From NCBI GenBank assembly GCA_027310735.1, contig DAIDAH010000145.1, positions 1-7,031 on the forward strand: 7,031 bases of DNA. The letters run 5' to 3'. How positions within the stretch are numbered: position 1 is the stretch's first letter; each line of letters starts with the position of its first letter. Origin of the DNA: Methylotenera sp. Its GTDB lineage: Bacteria > Pseudomonadota > Gammaproteobacteria > Burkholderiales > Methylophilaceae. The position numbers and the translations under genes were made by a program. A model generated the notes under the pieces. It was not told where the DNA came from. It searched no databases and saw only the letters and a list, made by a program, of their open reading frames with translations. Shown one piece after another: positions 1 through 6,801 of the stretch.

Positions 1-1856
1 TTGCCCTTGGATTTACTCATCTTATGACCCGAGCCATCGACCACAAAACCATGTGTCAACAAGGCTTCATAAGGTGCTCGACCATCAATAGCACAACCAG
101 TCAGCAAGCTGGATTGGAACCAACCACGATGCTGGTCAGAGCCTTCCAAATATAAATCAGCAGGGAAGCTCAACTCAGGGCGGCGCTTAAGCACAGCCGC
201 ATGTGTACTGCCAGAATCGAACCAGACATCTAAAGTATCGGTCACTTTTTTGTATTGCTCGGCATTATCAGGCGCATGTTGTGCTAAGAAGGCTACGCCA
301 TCCAGACTGAACCAAGCCTCTACCCCTGTTTTTTCGACCAACAGCGCAGCTTGCTCTAGCAGCGCCGCTGTTTGCGGATGCGGCTCCCCTGTTTCTTTAT
401 GCACAAACAATGGCATCGGCACACCCCAGTTACGTTGGCGTGATACGCACCAGTCAGGGCGATTTTTAATCATCGCTTCTAAACGTGCACGACCCCAAGC
501 TGGGAAAAATTCTGTTTTATCCACTGCTGCATTGGCATGCTCACGCAGCGCTGTACCATTCACATCTTGCGCATTCATGCCAATAAACCATTGGTGTGTC
601 GCCAACTGCATGAGTGGCGTTTTATGGCGCCAGCAGTGTGGGAAGCTATGATTCAAGCGCACACTGGCTAACAAAGCGCCGCTTTCAGTCATTGCAGCTA
701 AAATCACTTTATTGGCTTCTTGACGTGTTAAACCACGAATCGACTCAAACTCGACCATATCACTATTAAAGAACTTGCCGTCACCACCCATTAATACGCG
801 TGGTTTTTCATTCGGGAAATTAGCTCGCATCACCAACCAGTCATCGTTACCATGCGCAGCGGCGGTATGCACCAAGCCAGTACCCGCGTCAGTAGTGACA
901 TGATCACCGCAGATGATAGGCACTTGGCGGTTGTCGAAAGGATGTTGCAACAACAAGCCTTTAAGCGCATCGCCTTTGCATGAAGCCAAAACTTTGGTGT
1001 AGGCTTCTTCGTATCTTGCTAAGGCTTTTTCAGCTAAGTCACGCACTAAAACAAGTAAGCCTTTACTCGTTTGTATCAAATCATACTCGAGCTCGGGGTT
1101 AACACTCACAGCTTGGTTAGCAGGCAATGTCCAAGGTGTCGTAGTCCAAATCACAGCATAAGCATCACCTGTGACTTCCAGACCAAATGCTTTACTTAAA
1201 GCAGCGTTATTCGCTACTTTAAAACCCACATCAATCGCTGGCGAGTTTACATCCTCATACTCCACCTCAGCCTCTGCTAATGCAGAACCGCAATCCACGC
1301 ACCAATGCACAGGTTTACTGCCTTGGTAGAGATAGCCATTTTTATAGATATCACCCAGCGCGCGCATGATGTCGGCTTCTGTGTTGAAGTCCATGGTCAG
1401 ATAAGGATTATCCCAATCGCCCAGCACACCCAAACGAATGAAGTCCTTTTTCTGACGCGCAACTTGCTCTTTGGCATATTCGCGACACAGTTCACGGAAC
1501 TTGGCAGGGTCGATATTTTTACCGTGTGTTTTTTCTACCATCAGCTCAATCGGCAAGCCGTGACAATCCCAGCCCGGCACATATGGCGCATCAAAGCCGC
1601 TCATGGTTTTAGATTTAACGATAATGTCTTTTAAGATTTTATTGACCGCATGGCCGATATGAATATCGCCATTGGCATACGGTGGGCCGTCATGCAGAAT
1701 GAATTTTTTAGCGCCTGCACGTGCTTTACGAATTCTTTGATACAGCTGTTTATCTTGCCATTGCTGCAACCATGCTGGCTCACGTTTAGCCAAATCACCC
1801 CGCATTGGGAATGTGGTTTCTGGTAAATTTAATTTGTATTTTATTTCTTCAGTCAT
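1..1856 (-). CDS. ileS: Isoleucyl-tRNA synthetase, N-terminal 618 codons (partial, 3' end off window)
   Basis: Class I aminoacyl-tRNA synthetase that charges tRNA-Ile with isoleucine in the cytoplasm and hydrolyses mischarged valine. The frame is open from an ATG at 1856-1854 to the left edge. The N-terminus (MTEEIKYKLNLPET) aligns with the E. coli enzyme from its first residues, which supports this start. Motifs seen: DGPPYANGDIHIGH with the HIGH signature at residues 66-69; PGWDCHGLP around W96; the Thr-rich editing peptide WTTTPWTLPAN at 237-247; the second editing motif with H330 and D339 (E. coli H333 and D342 by alignment); DVWFDSGST around W545; and KMSKS at 612-616. The family is about 940 residues long, so the anticodon-binding and zinc-binding C-terminal parts lie beyond the edge. 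It follows ribF by 88 nt and is probably the third gene of a murJ-ribF-ileS operon. The editing motif reads HTAAAHG where E. coli has HTAPGHG. It resembles the standard bacterial type, not the mupirocin-resistant type, as far as I can judge by eye. Confidence 0.98.
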   Translation of the reverse strand, partial: MTEEIKYKLNLPETTFPMRGDLAKREPAWLQQWQDKQLYQRIRKARAGAKKFILHDGPPYANGDIHIGHAVNKILKDIIVKSKTMSGFDAPYVPGWDCHGLPIELMVEKTHGKNIDPAKFRELCREYAKEQVARQKKDFIRLGVLGDWDNPYLTMDFNTEADIMRALGDIYKNGYLYQGSKPVHWCVDCGSALAEAEVEYEDVNSPAIDVGFKVANNAALSKAFGLEVTGDAYAVIWTTTPWTLPANQAVSVNPELEYDLIQTSKGLLVLVRDLAEKALARYEEAYTKVLASCKGDALKGLLLQHPFDNRQVPIICGDHVTTDAGTGLVHTAAAHGNDDWLVMRANFPNEKPRVLMGGDGKFFNSDMVEFESIRGLTRQEANKVILAAMTESGALLASVRLNHSFPHCWRHKTPLMQLATHQWFIGMNAQDVNGTALREHANAAVDKTEFFPAWGRARLEAMIKNRPDWCVSRQRNWGVPMPLFVHKETGEPHPQTAALLEQAALLVEKTGVEAWFSLDGVAFLAQHAPDNAEQYKKVTDTLDVWFDSGSTHAAVLKRRPELSFPADLYLEGSDQHRGWFQSSLLTGCAIDGRAPYEALLTHGFVVDGSGHKMSKSKG

Positions 1857-1944
1857 TTCGCAATCCGAACCCTAATTTAGCCTGCACTTAAACCGGCATT
1901 TAATTCCAGTACTTAATCCCTGCTCTTGAAATTACAGCAGGTCA

Positions 1945-2859
1945 CTAATGTTCAATAAAAAAATCTCGCGCAACTTCAACATCAGCTGCAATCTGTGCCT
2001 TTAAAGCATCCAAACTTTCAAACTTTATTTCGTCACGAATCTTACGTAAAAACTCGACATGTACATGTTTGCCATACAAGTCGCAATTAAAGTCCAGCAC
2101 ATGCACTTCTAACGATAGCTTTGGTAAACCCGCAATTGTGGGGCGCACACCCAAATTGGCAACACCATTCAAACCGTTCAATTTTACCGCATAAACCCCC
2201 GTCAATGCCGGACGCTCATGCCGCATGTGTACATTCGCGGTTGGAAAACCTAGCTGCCGTCCACGCTTTGCGCCATGCACAACCTTACCACTCACGCTAT
2301 AGAGGCGACCCAATAGTAGCGCGGCTTGCTGTAGATCCCCTGCCGCCAACGCCAATCGTACTCGCGTACTAGAAACCCGCTCCGCCTCTGAATCAGGGGC
2401 GGCCAAATTTACTTGCGGCAAGCTGACTAAATTAAACTTAGCATCGATAAAGTCTTGAGTAGAACCCGCACGCTTCGCACCGAACCTGAAATCTTCACCA
2501 ACTAAAATAGCTTGCGCATTGAGTGAGTCGCGCAGAATATTCTGCATAAACGCTTCTGCCGTCACTTTGGCAAAACGCTTATTGAAATGACATAAGTAAA
2601 CACGCTCGACCCCTGCTTCAGCAAAATGTTCCAGCTTTTCACGCAATGAGCACAAGCGTGCCGGCGCGCTTTCTGGCGTAAAAAACTCGCGCGGATGCGG
2701 CTCAAACGTCATTACCGCAGAAGTTAAATTAAGCGCCTTTGCGGTTTGCGTCAATTTAGCCAATAAAGCCTGATGTCCTAAATGCATGCCATCAAAATTG
2801 CCTATCGCTAAGGCACTCGGCTGCTGCAACGCATGAGGTATGTGACGAAACACTTGCAT
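1945..2859 (-). CDS. ribF: Bifunctional riboflavin kinase / FMN adenylyltransferase (FAD synthetase)
   Basis: Makes FMN from riboflavin and ATP, then FAD from FMN and ATP, in the cytoplasm. The 304-residue length is usual for the bacterial bifunctional form (E. coli 313). The N-terminal nucleotidyltransferase domain shows GNFDGMHLGH at 20-29, the HxGH-type site, then FEPHP at 52-56, VGEDFRFG at 120-127 and RVSSTRVR at 161-168. The C-terminal riboflavin kinase domain runs from about 184. It shows GKVVHGAKRGRQLGFPTANV at 191-210 with the PTAN nucleotide/Mg motif at 206-209, GVYAV at 221-225, NLGVRPT at 235-241 and LEVHVLDF at 250-257, whose Glu251 matches the residue proposed as catalytic base in the family. 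The ATG overlaps the murJ stop by one base (TAATG), and only a weak GAGTG-like Shine-Dalgarno precedes it, so translation is probably coupled to murJ. The gene is intact. Confidence 0.98.
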   Translation of the reverse strand: MQVFRHIPHALQQPSALAIGNFDGMHLGHQALLAKLTQTAKALNLTSAVMTFEPHPREFFTPESAPARLCSLREKLEHFAEAGVERVYLCHFNKRFAKVTAEAFMQNILRDSLNAQAILVGEDFRFGAKRAGSTQDFIDAKFNLVSLPQVNLAAPDSEAERVSSTRVRLALAAGDLQQAALLLGRLYSVSGKVVHGAKRGRQLGFPTANVHMRHERPALTGVYAVKLNGLNGVANLGVRPTIAGLPKLSLEVHVLDFNCDLYGKHVHVEFLRKIRDEIKFESLDALKAQIAADVEVARDFFIEH

Positions 2860-4403
2860 TAATGATTCACTCGACGAATATAGTCACGCGGATGAAAGCC
2901 TAACAACATCAAGGTAGCAAAATAACTGGCTCCACCTAAAACCACCAATCCGCTTAGATATAGCAACCGCTTCATTAAACCAAAATGCAACCAAGCACTA
3001 GTATCGCCCATCGCAAAGTAGAGAACAGCACCCATCACACTTAATGCCATTAAGAGTTTAAGTAAAAACAATAGCCAGCCAGATTGCGGCTGATAAATGT
3101 TCGCCTTGCGCAAGTGGTAAAACAGCAAGCCGGCGTTGATGCATGCTCCTAGGCCAATAGCTAAAGCCAAGCCAGCGTGTTTCAAAGGCAATACAAATAT
3201 AAACAAGCCATTCATAAACTGCGTCACGATCAATGTGAATATTGCGACTTTCACAGGTGTTTTAATATTTTGCCGCGCATAAAAACCCGGCGCTAATATC
3301 TTGACTAGAATCAGACCCAACAAGCCGATACTGTATGCAATAAGTGCCTGCTCCGTCATTGCAGCATCTAGCGGCGTAAACTTACCATAATAAAACAAGG
3401 AGATCACCAGCGGCGCGGCCAATACAGCCAAGGCAACGGCTGCTGGTGCGGCCAGAATAAAGGTTAAGCGCAAACCCCAATCCAGTAATTGAGAGTATTC
3501 ACGCTCGTCGCTACCCGCATACGCTTTAGATAGGCTCGGCAACAGAATAGTACCGAGTGCAACACCCAATACGCCAGTCGGAAACTCCATCAACCTATCG
3601 GCATAATATAACCAACTCACACTACCAGTATCCAAAAACGAAGCAAAAATTGTATTGGTAATCATGGAAATCTGCGCCACAGATACACCTAATACAGCAG
3701 GCCCCATGAGCTTAAGAATACGCCAAACACCATCATCATTTGCGTGCAAATCAAATCTAGGTAATAGGCCGATTTGTTTTAGAAATGGTATTTGAAACAT
3801 CAACTGTAAAAAACCACCAAAGAATACCGCCCAAGCTAACACCTTAATCGGCTCGGCAAAATGGTCAGCAAAAAACAACACTGCCGCAATCATTGAAACG
3901 TTAAGCCACACAGGCGTAAAAGCAGGGATGCCGAAGCGGTTATAAGTGTTGAGCACGCCTCCCGCCATAGAAACCAGCGAAATAAAAAATATATAAGGGA
4001 ACGTAATACGCAGCAACTCAACGGTAAGCTGCATTTTAGCTGCATCCGCTCTGAACCCAGGCGCAATCAAAGTCACAATCCAAGGCGCAGCCAACATGCC
4101 GAGTAACGTTACGCCAACTAAAATTAAGCCAAGCCAAGTGGCGACACGGTTAATCAGGAGGTGTGTCTCGTCAAAATTACGCTGACTTTTATACTCAGCT
4201 AAAATAGGCACGAAAGCCTGACTAAATGCACCTTCTGCGGAAATACGGCGTAATAGATTGGGAATTTTAAACGCAACAATAAAAGCATCCGTCAGCATGC
4301 CTGCGCCAAATACGCGTGCAATAAGTGTATCGCGCACAAAGCCCAATATACGCGAAACAAAAGTCATGCTGCCGACTTTAGCCAGCGCTTTGAGTAGATT
4401 CAT
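2859..4403 (-). CDS. murJ: Lipid II flippase MurJ (MviN family)
   Basis: Polytopic inner-membrane protein of the MOP exporter superfamily that moves the peptidoglycan precursor lipid II from the cytoplasmic to the periplasmic face. The 514 residues are rich in hydrophobic segments, consistent with the 14 membrane helices of the family. The sequence is collinear with E. coli MurJ without gaps for the first 270 residues or so. The charged residues important there are all in place at the same numbers: R18, R24, D39 and R52 in the first helices (SRILGFVRD, TDAF, NLLRR) and R270 in SWLYYADRLMEFP. The C-terminal part keeps KILAPGFYARQNIKTPVK at 368-385. The chosen ATG gives MNLLKALAKVGSMT, matching the E. 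coli start. No strong Shine-Dalgarno is visible; only TAAG lies a few bases upstream. It is the first gene of the leftward run with ribF and ileS and is transcribed away from rpsT. It is intact. Confidence 0.98.
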   Translation of the reverse strand: MNLLKALAKVGSMTFVSRILGFVRDTLIARVFGAGMLTDAFIVAFKIPNLLRRISAEGAFSQAFVPILAEYKSQRNFDETHLLINRVATWLGLILVGVTLLGMLAAPWIVTLIAPGFRADAAKMQLTVELLRITFPYIFFISLVSMAGGVLNTYNRFGIPAFTPVWLNVSMIAAVLFFADHFAEPIKVLAWAVFFGGFLQLMFQIPFLKQIGLLPRFDLHANDDGVWRILKLMGPAVLGVSVAQISMITNTIFASFLDTGSVSWLYYADRLMEFPTGVLGVALGTILLPSLSKAYAGSDEREYSQLLDWGLRLTFILAAPAAVALAVLAAPLVISLFYYGKFTPLDAAMTEQALIAYSIGLLGLILVKILAPGFYARQNIKTPVKVAIFTLIVTQFMNGLFIFVLPLKHAGLALAIGLGACINAGLLFYHLRKANIYQPQSGWLLFLLKLLMALSVMGAVLYFAMGDTSAWLHFGLMKRLLYLSGLVVLGGASYFATLMLLGFHPRDYIRRVNH

Positions 4404-4430
4404 GCTTAGATGCTTAAGAAAATTTTATGA

Positions 4431-4459
4431 ATTTTGATGAAAAAATAGTTTATTAACAA
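4431..4459 (-). promoter_or_regulatory. Possible sigma70-type promoter for murJ-ribF-ileS
   Basis: On the minus strand TTGTTA (complement of 4454-4459) is followed after 17 bp by CAAAAT (complement of 4431-4436); each hexamer matches consensus at 4 of 6 bases. It would start transcription about 20 nt before the murJ ATG. The region is very AT-rich, so such matches arise easily by chance, and other pairs such as a TAAAAT near 4474 are possible. This is a weak call resting on position and spacing. Confidence 0.3.
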
Positions 4460-4478
4460 CATATTGCGTGATTTTATC

Positions 4479-4492
4479 ATGACGACTGTCAT
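4479..4492. repeat. Inverted repeat ATGAC-N4-GTCAT between divergent genes
   Basis: The arms ATGAC (4479-4483) and GTCAT (4488-4492) are perfect complements around the four bases GACT. It lies roughly midway between the murJ and rpsT starts, upstream of the likely promoters of both. Size and symmetry would suit a dimeric regulator, but I do not recognise the site, and a 5-bp inverted repeat can occur by chance. Confidence 0.3.
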
Positions 4493-4530
4493 ATCGCTGC
4501 AATTAGCAATGATATTTACATGATTTTAAC

Positions 4531-4559
4531 TTGCATTGTTTTTATAAAATAGCTATTAT
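4531..4559 (+). promoter_or_regulatory. Probable sigma70-type promoter of rpsT
   Basis: TTGCAT (4531-4536) and TATTAT (4554-4559, 5 of 6 to consensus) are separated by exactly 17 bp in an AT-rich stretch. Transcription would begin near 4566 and leave a leader of about 33 nt before the rpsT ATG. The -10 element overlaps the palindrome AATAGCTATT (4548-4557). The -35 is weak (3 of 6), but no better pair with standard spacing is visible here. Confidence 0.6.
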
Positions 4560-4587
4560 TATGGGCTTCGTATTTTGAATAGCTTTT

Positions 4588-4591
4588 AGGA
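4588..4591 (+). promoter_or_regulatory. Ribosome binding site of rpsT
   Basis: AGGA ends 7 nt before the ATG at 4599, an ideal Shine-Dalgarno spacing. It fixes the rpsT start. Along with purE it is one of the clearest Shine-Dalgarno sequences in the window, fitting a highly expressed ribosomal protein gene. Confidence 0.8.
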
Positions 4592-4598
4592 AAATCAA

Positions 4599-4862
4599 AT
4601 GGCAAATACCGCACAAGCAAGAAAACGTGCTCGTCAAGCAGTTAAGCAACGTGCTCACAATGCAAGTTTGCGTTCTACTTTGCGTACAGCAATTAAAAAA
4701 ATTATTAAAGCTGTAGAAGCTGGCGATAAAGCCGCAGCTACTGCTGCTTACAGTGAAAACGTAAGCGTGATTGACCGTATTGCGGACAAACAAATCATTC
4801 ACAAAAATAAAGCATCACGTCATAAAAGCCGCTTAAATGCTGCAATTAAAGCAATGGCATAA
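4599..4862 (+). CDS. rpsT: Small ribosomal subunit protein bS20
   Basis: Primary 16S rRNA-binding protein of the 30S subunit. The 87 residues equal the length of E. coli S20. The sequence is highly basic, starts MANTAQARKRARQ, and carries the family signatures HNASLRSTLRT at 20-30, VEAGDKAAA at 39-47 and IHKNKASRHKSRLN at 67-80. The start is the ATG with AGGA 7 nt upstream. E. coli rpsT starts with UUG and is autoregulated at translation; here the start is ATG, and no matching control element is evident to me. It is the only plus-strand gene in the window, divergent from murJ and convergent with purK, with its own promoter and a strong terminator. Confidence 0.99.
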   Translation: MANTAQARKRARQAVKQRAHNASLRSTLRTAIKKIIKAVEAGDKAAATAAYSENVSVIDRIADKQIIHKNKASRHKSRLNAAIKAMA

Positions 4863-4906
4863 AACCAAGTCTAACTAGACTTAATCTTAAAGCTTTAATA
4901 AAGAAT

Positions 4907-4942
4907 AATAAAAAAGCCGAACTAATGTTCGGCTTTTTTATT
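4907..4942. terminator. Bidirectional rho-independent terminator between rpsT and purK
   Basis: A perfect 16-bp inverted repeat has arms 4907-4922 (AATAAAAAAGCCGAAC) and 4927-4942 around a 4-nt TAAT loop. The GC-rich core GCCGAAC/GTTCGGC is flanked by A6 on the left and T6 on the right. It therefore forms a hairpin followed by a U run when read in either direction. It lies 44 bp after the rpsT stop and 50 bp after the purK stop, so it probably ends both convergent transcripts. Confidence 0.93.
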
Positions 4943-4992
4943 TGCCATTTTATTATGCTGAGCAATTAACAATGCCTCAACACAACAAAATA

Positions 4993-6177
4993 CTAACTTC
5001 CAATATTCAATTCCACACGAATCTGCATCGCCTGTTTAATTGCTTCATCACGACTGGCATTAATCACCGTATAGTGCCCCATTTTACGGCCAGCCCGCGC
5101 CTCATGCTTGCCGTATAAGTGCATTTTAAGTTGTGCATTATTAAACGCTTTCAACCAATCAGGCTCTGTTTGAGCGCCAGTAGCATCAGTCGGCCAAACA
5201 TCACCAAGCAAATTCACCATTACAGCAGAACTATGCTGACGACTACTACCTAGTGGCAACCCTGTCATCACGCGCACTTGCTGCTCAAACTGATTAGTCA
5301 CGCAAGCATCAATGGTGTAATGCCCAGAATTATGCGGGCGAGGAGCAATCTCATTCACCAGCAATTCACCATTACATACAAAAAATTCCACACCCATTAC
5401 GCCTGTGTAGTTAAGCTTCTCAGCAACACTGATTGCCAGTTTCTGTGCCTGATAGCTCACAGCATCACTGCCACGTGCCGGCACGATTGAAACATCCAAG
5501 ATACCATTCAGATGACTATTCTCTGAGGTTGGAAACGTAGCCACATTACCGTGTGCATCTCGCGCAAGCACTACTGAAACCTCATAATCCAATTTCAGCA
5601 TTTTTTCCAGCACACACTCTTCACGACTAAATTGTGAGTAAGCCAATTGCGCTTCTTCTAAATTCTTAACCCTAGCCTGACCTTTGCCATCGTAGCCAAA
5701 GCGCGCTACTTTTAAAATTGCGGGATAAATATCACTCGCGTCATCAGGCACATCAGCCTCAGCATTAATCACAACATATGGCGCGACAGGCAAGCCCGAC
5801 TCTTTAAGAAAATTCTTTTCGCTCACGCGGTGCTGCGCAATCGCTACACTTTGCGCACTAGGACGCACTGAAGTAGTTTGCGCCAAAAATGAAAGCGTAT
5901 CGGCAGGCACATTCTCAAACTCAGTACTAATCGCCTCACAAGCGCTAGCCATTGCTTTCAATGCTTCTTTATCGTCAAAGGCAGCACAAATATGCACATC
6001 CGCAATCTTACCTGCAGGGCTATTTGCATCAGGGTCTAACACCGTGACACGGTAACCCATTTCGTGGGCTGCAATCACAAAGAAACGCCCTAACTGACCT
6101 CCGCCTAACATACCTAACATGGCTGGCGGAAGAATGACGGACTGAGGATCAATGTTTTTATGAATGATATTTTGCAT
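4993..6177 (-). CDS. purK: 5-(carboxyamino)imidazole ribonucleotide synthase (PurK)
   Basis: ATP-grasp enzyme that converts AIR, bicarbonate and ATP to N5-CAIR in purine synthesis and supplies the substrate of PurE. Of its 394 residues, the N-terminal nucleotide-fold part shows LGMLGGGQLGR at 21-31, LDPD at 47-50 and TEFENVP at 85-91. The ATP-grasp part shows ILKVARFGYDGKGQ at 154-167, the ATP-binding region VLEK at 189-192, GVEFFV at 262-267 and the metal/substrate motif NEIAPRPHNSGHYTID at 275-290. The C-terminal domain has HLYGKHEARAGRKMGHYTV at 353-371. The ATG at 6177 leaves about 16 residues before the conserved ILPPAMLG. Starting at Met20 would remove that usual family segment, so the longer form is preferred although its Shine-Dalgarno is poor. 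It lies 49 nt after purE and is presumably cotranscribed with it. It is intact. Confidence 0.98.
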   Translation of the reverse strand: MQNIIHKNIDPQSVILPPAMLGMLGGGQLGRFFVIAAHEMGYRVTVLDPDANSPAGKIADVHICAAFDDKEALKAMASACEAISTEFENVPADTLSFLAQTTSVRPSAQSVAIAQHRVSEKNFLKESGLPVAPYVVINAEADVPDDASDIYPAILKVARFGYDGKGQARVKNLEEAQLAYSQFSREECVLEKMLKLDYEVSVVLARDAHGNVATFPTSENSHLNGILDVSIVPARGSDAVSYQAQKLAISVAEKLNYTGVMGVEFFVCNGELLVNEIAPRPHNSGHYTIDACVTNQFEQQVRVMTGLPLGSSRQHSSAVMVNLLGDVWPTDATGAQTEPDWLKAFNNAQLKMHLYGKHEARAGRKMGHYTVINASRDEAIKQAMQIRVELNIGS

Positions 6178-6226
6178 ACACTTGAAATTACTAGTATTGA
6201 TTGATATTTAGTTCTTGCACACTGAC

Positions 6227-6724
6227 CTAAGGCAACTCGGTAAGTTGCATTGCCTGCACTTTTTCGGCTTGCTTAGTGCGGAATGCAACCAACTTTTTCG
6301 CCAATGCGGCATCATGATTCGCCAGTATGGAAACCGCAAATAAACCAGCATTCGCAGCGCCCGCCTCACCAATAGCGAAGGTAGCTACAGGAATGCCTTT
6401 CGGCATTTGCACAATAGAAAGCAGTGAATCCTGTCCTTGCAAGTGTTTAGAAGGCACCGGCACTCCGAGCACTGGCAAGGTTGTTTTAGCTGCAACCATG
6501 CCTGGCAAATGCGCAGCGCCACCAGCACCGGCAATAATGACTTGATAACCCTTGGTTGCTGCCGTTTCAGCAAAGTTGAACATTAAATCAGGTGTACGAT
6601 GCGCCGAAACGACTTCCGCGGTATAGGCAACACCAAAGTCAGCCAACGATTGTGCCGCCGCCTTCATAATAGGCCAGTCACTATCTGACCCCATGATAAT
6701 GGCAACTAACGCTTGGTTCTTCAT
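6227..6724 (-). CDS. purE: N5-carboxyaminoimidazole ribonucleotide mutase (class I PurE)
   Basis: Rearranges N5-CAIR, made by PurK, to CAIR in de novo purine synthesis; the family forms octamers in the cytoplasm. The 165 residues are close to the usual length (E. coli 169). It shows the nucleotide-phosphate loop MGSDSDWP at 11-18, the SAHRTPD motif at 40-46 with the essential His42 (E. coli His45), IAGAGGAAHLPGM at 64-76, and GVPVPSKHLQGQDSLLSIVQMPKGIPVAT at 87-115. The paired purK and the mutase-type motifs identify class I PurE, not the class II AIR carboxylase. The ATG at 6724 is preceded by GAAGGA at a 6-nt spacing, which fixes the start. A TATAAA lies 23 nt upstream of the ATG, but no good -35 accompanies it. 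Expression may come from this leader or by readthrough from proB, 77 nt upstream, after which I see no terminator. Confidence 0.98.
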   Translation of the reverse strand: MKNQALVAIIMGSDSDWPIMKAAAQSLADFGVAYTAEVVSAHRTPDLMFNFAETAATKGYQVIIAGAGGAAHLPGMVAAKTTLPVLGVPVPSKHLQGQDSLLSIVQMPKGIPVATFAIGEAGAANAGLFAVSILANHDAALAKKLVAFRTKQAEKVQAMQLTELP

Positions 6725-6730
6725 TGAAAT

Positions 6731-6736
6731 TCCTTC
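6731..6736 (-). promoter_or_regulatory. Ribosome binding site of purE
   Basis: On the minus strand GAAGGA ends 6 nt before the purE ATG. It is the strongest Shine-Dalgarno match among the minus-strand genes and confirms the start. Confidence 0.75.
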
Positions 6737-6801
6737 AATTTTTCTAATTTATAGCAACAACACAAGATTGCAGCCTAGACAATTAATTAAGAGTTGCCTT
6801 T

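Noticed and set aside
250..651. Plus-strand open frame of 133 codons
   Set aside because: It is antisense to continuous, well-conserved ileS coding sequence and its translation is Cys/Ser/Ala-rich with no recognisable family; a shadow of ileS.
1305..1634. Plus-strand open frame of 109 codons
   Set aside because: Antisense to the ileS N-terminal catalytic region, with no Shine-Dalgarno or family resemblance seen.
4542..4802. Minus-strand open frame of 86 codons across rpsT and its promoter
   Set aside because: It is the antisense of rpsT, Cys/Ser/Phe-rich, and runs over the rpsT leader and promoter; not a credible gene.
6232..6248. Hairpin GCAACT-CGGTA-AGTTGC at the end of purE
   Set aside because: It lies inside the last purE codons and lacks a U tract; most likely coincidental.
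6327..6573. Open frames overlapping purE on both strands (plus 6327-6545, minus 6385-6573)
   Set aside because: Both lie inside the fully conserved purE gene and have no homology I recognise.
6748..6753. TATAAA on the minus strand upstream of purE as a -10 box
   Set aside because: No acceptable -35 hexamer lies 16-18 bp upstream; the nearest TTGTCT is 23 bp away. Not strong enough to list as a promoter.
6725..6801. Purine repressor operator upstream of purE
   Set aside because: I looked for a PurR-like ACGCAAACGTTTNCGT palindrome in the proB-purE gap and saw nothing close.
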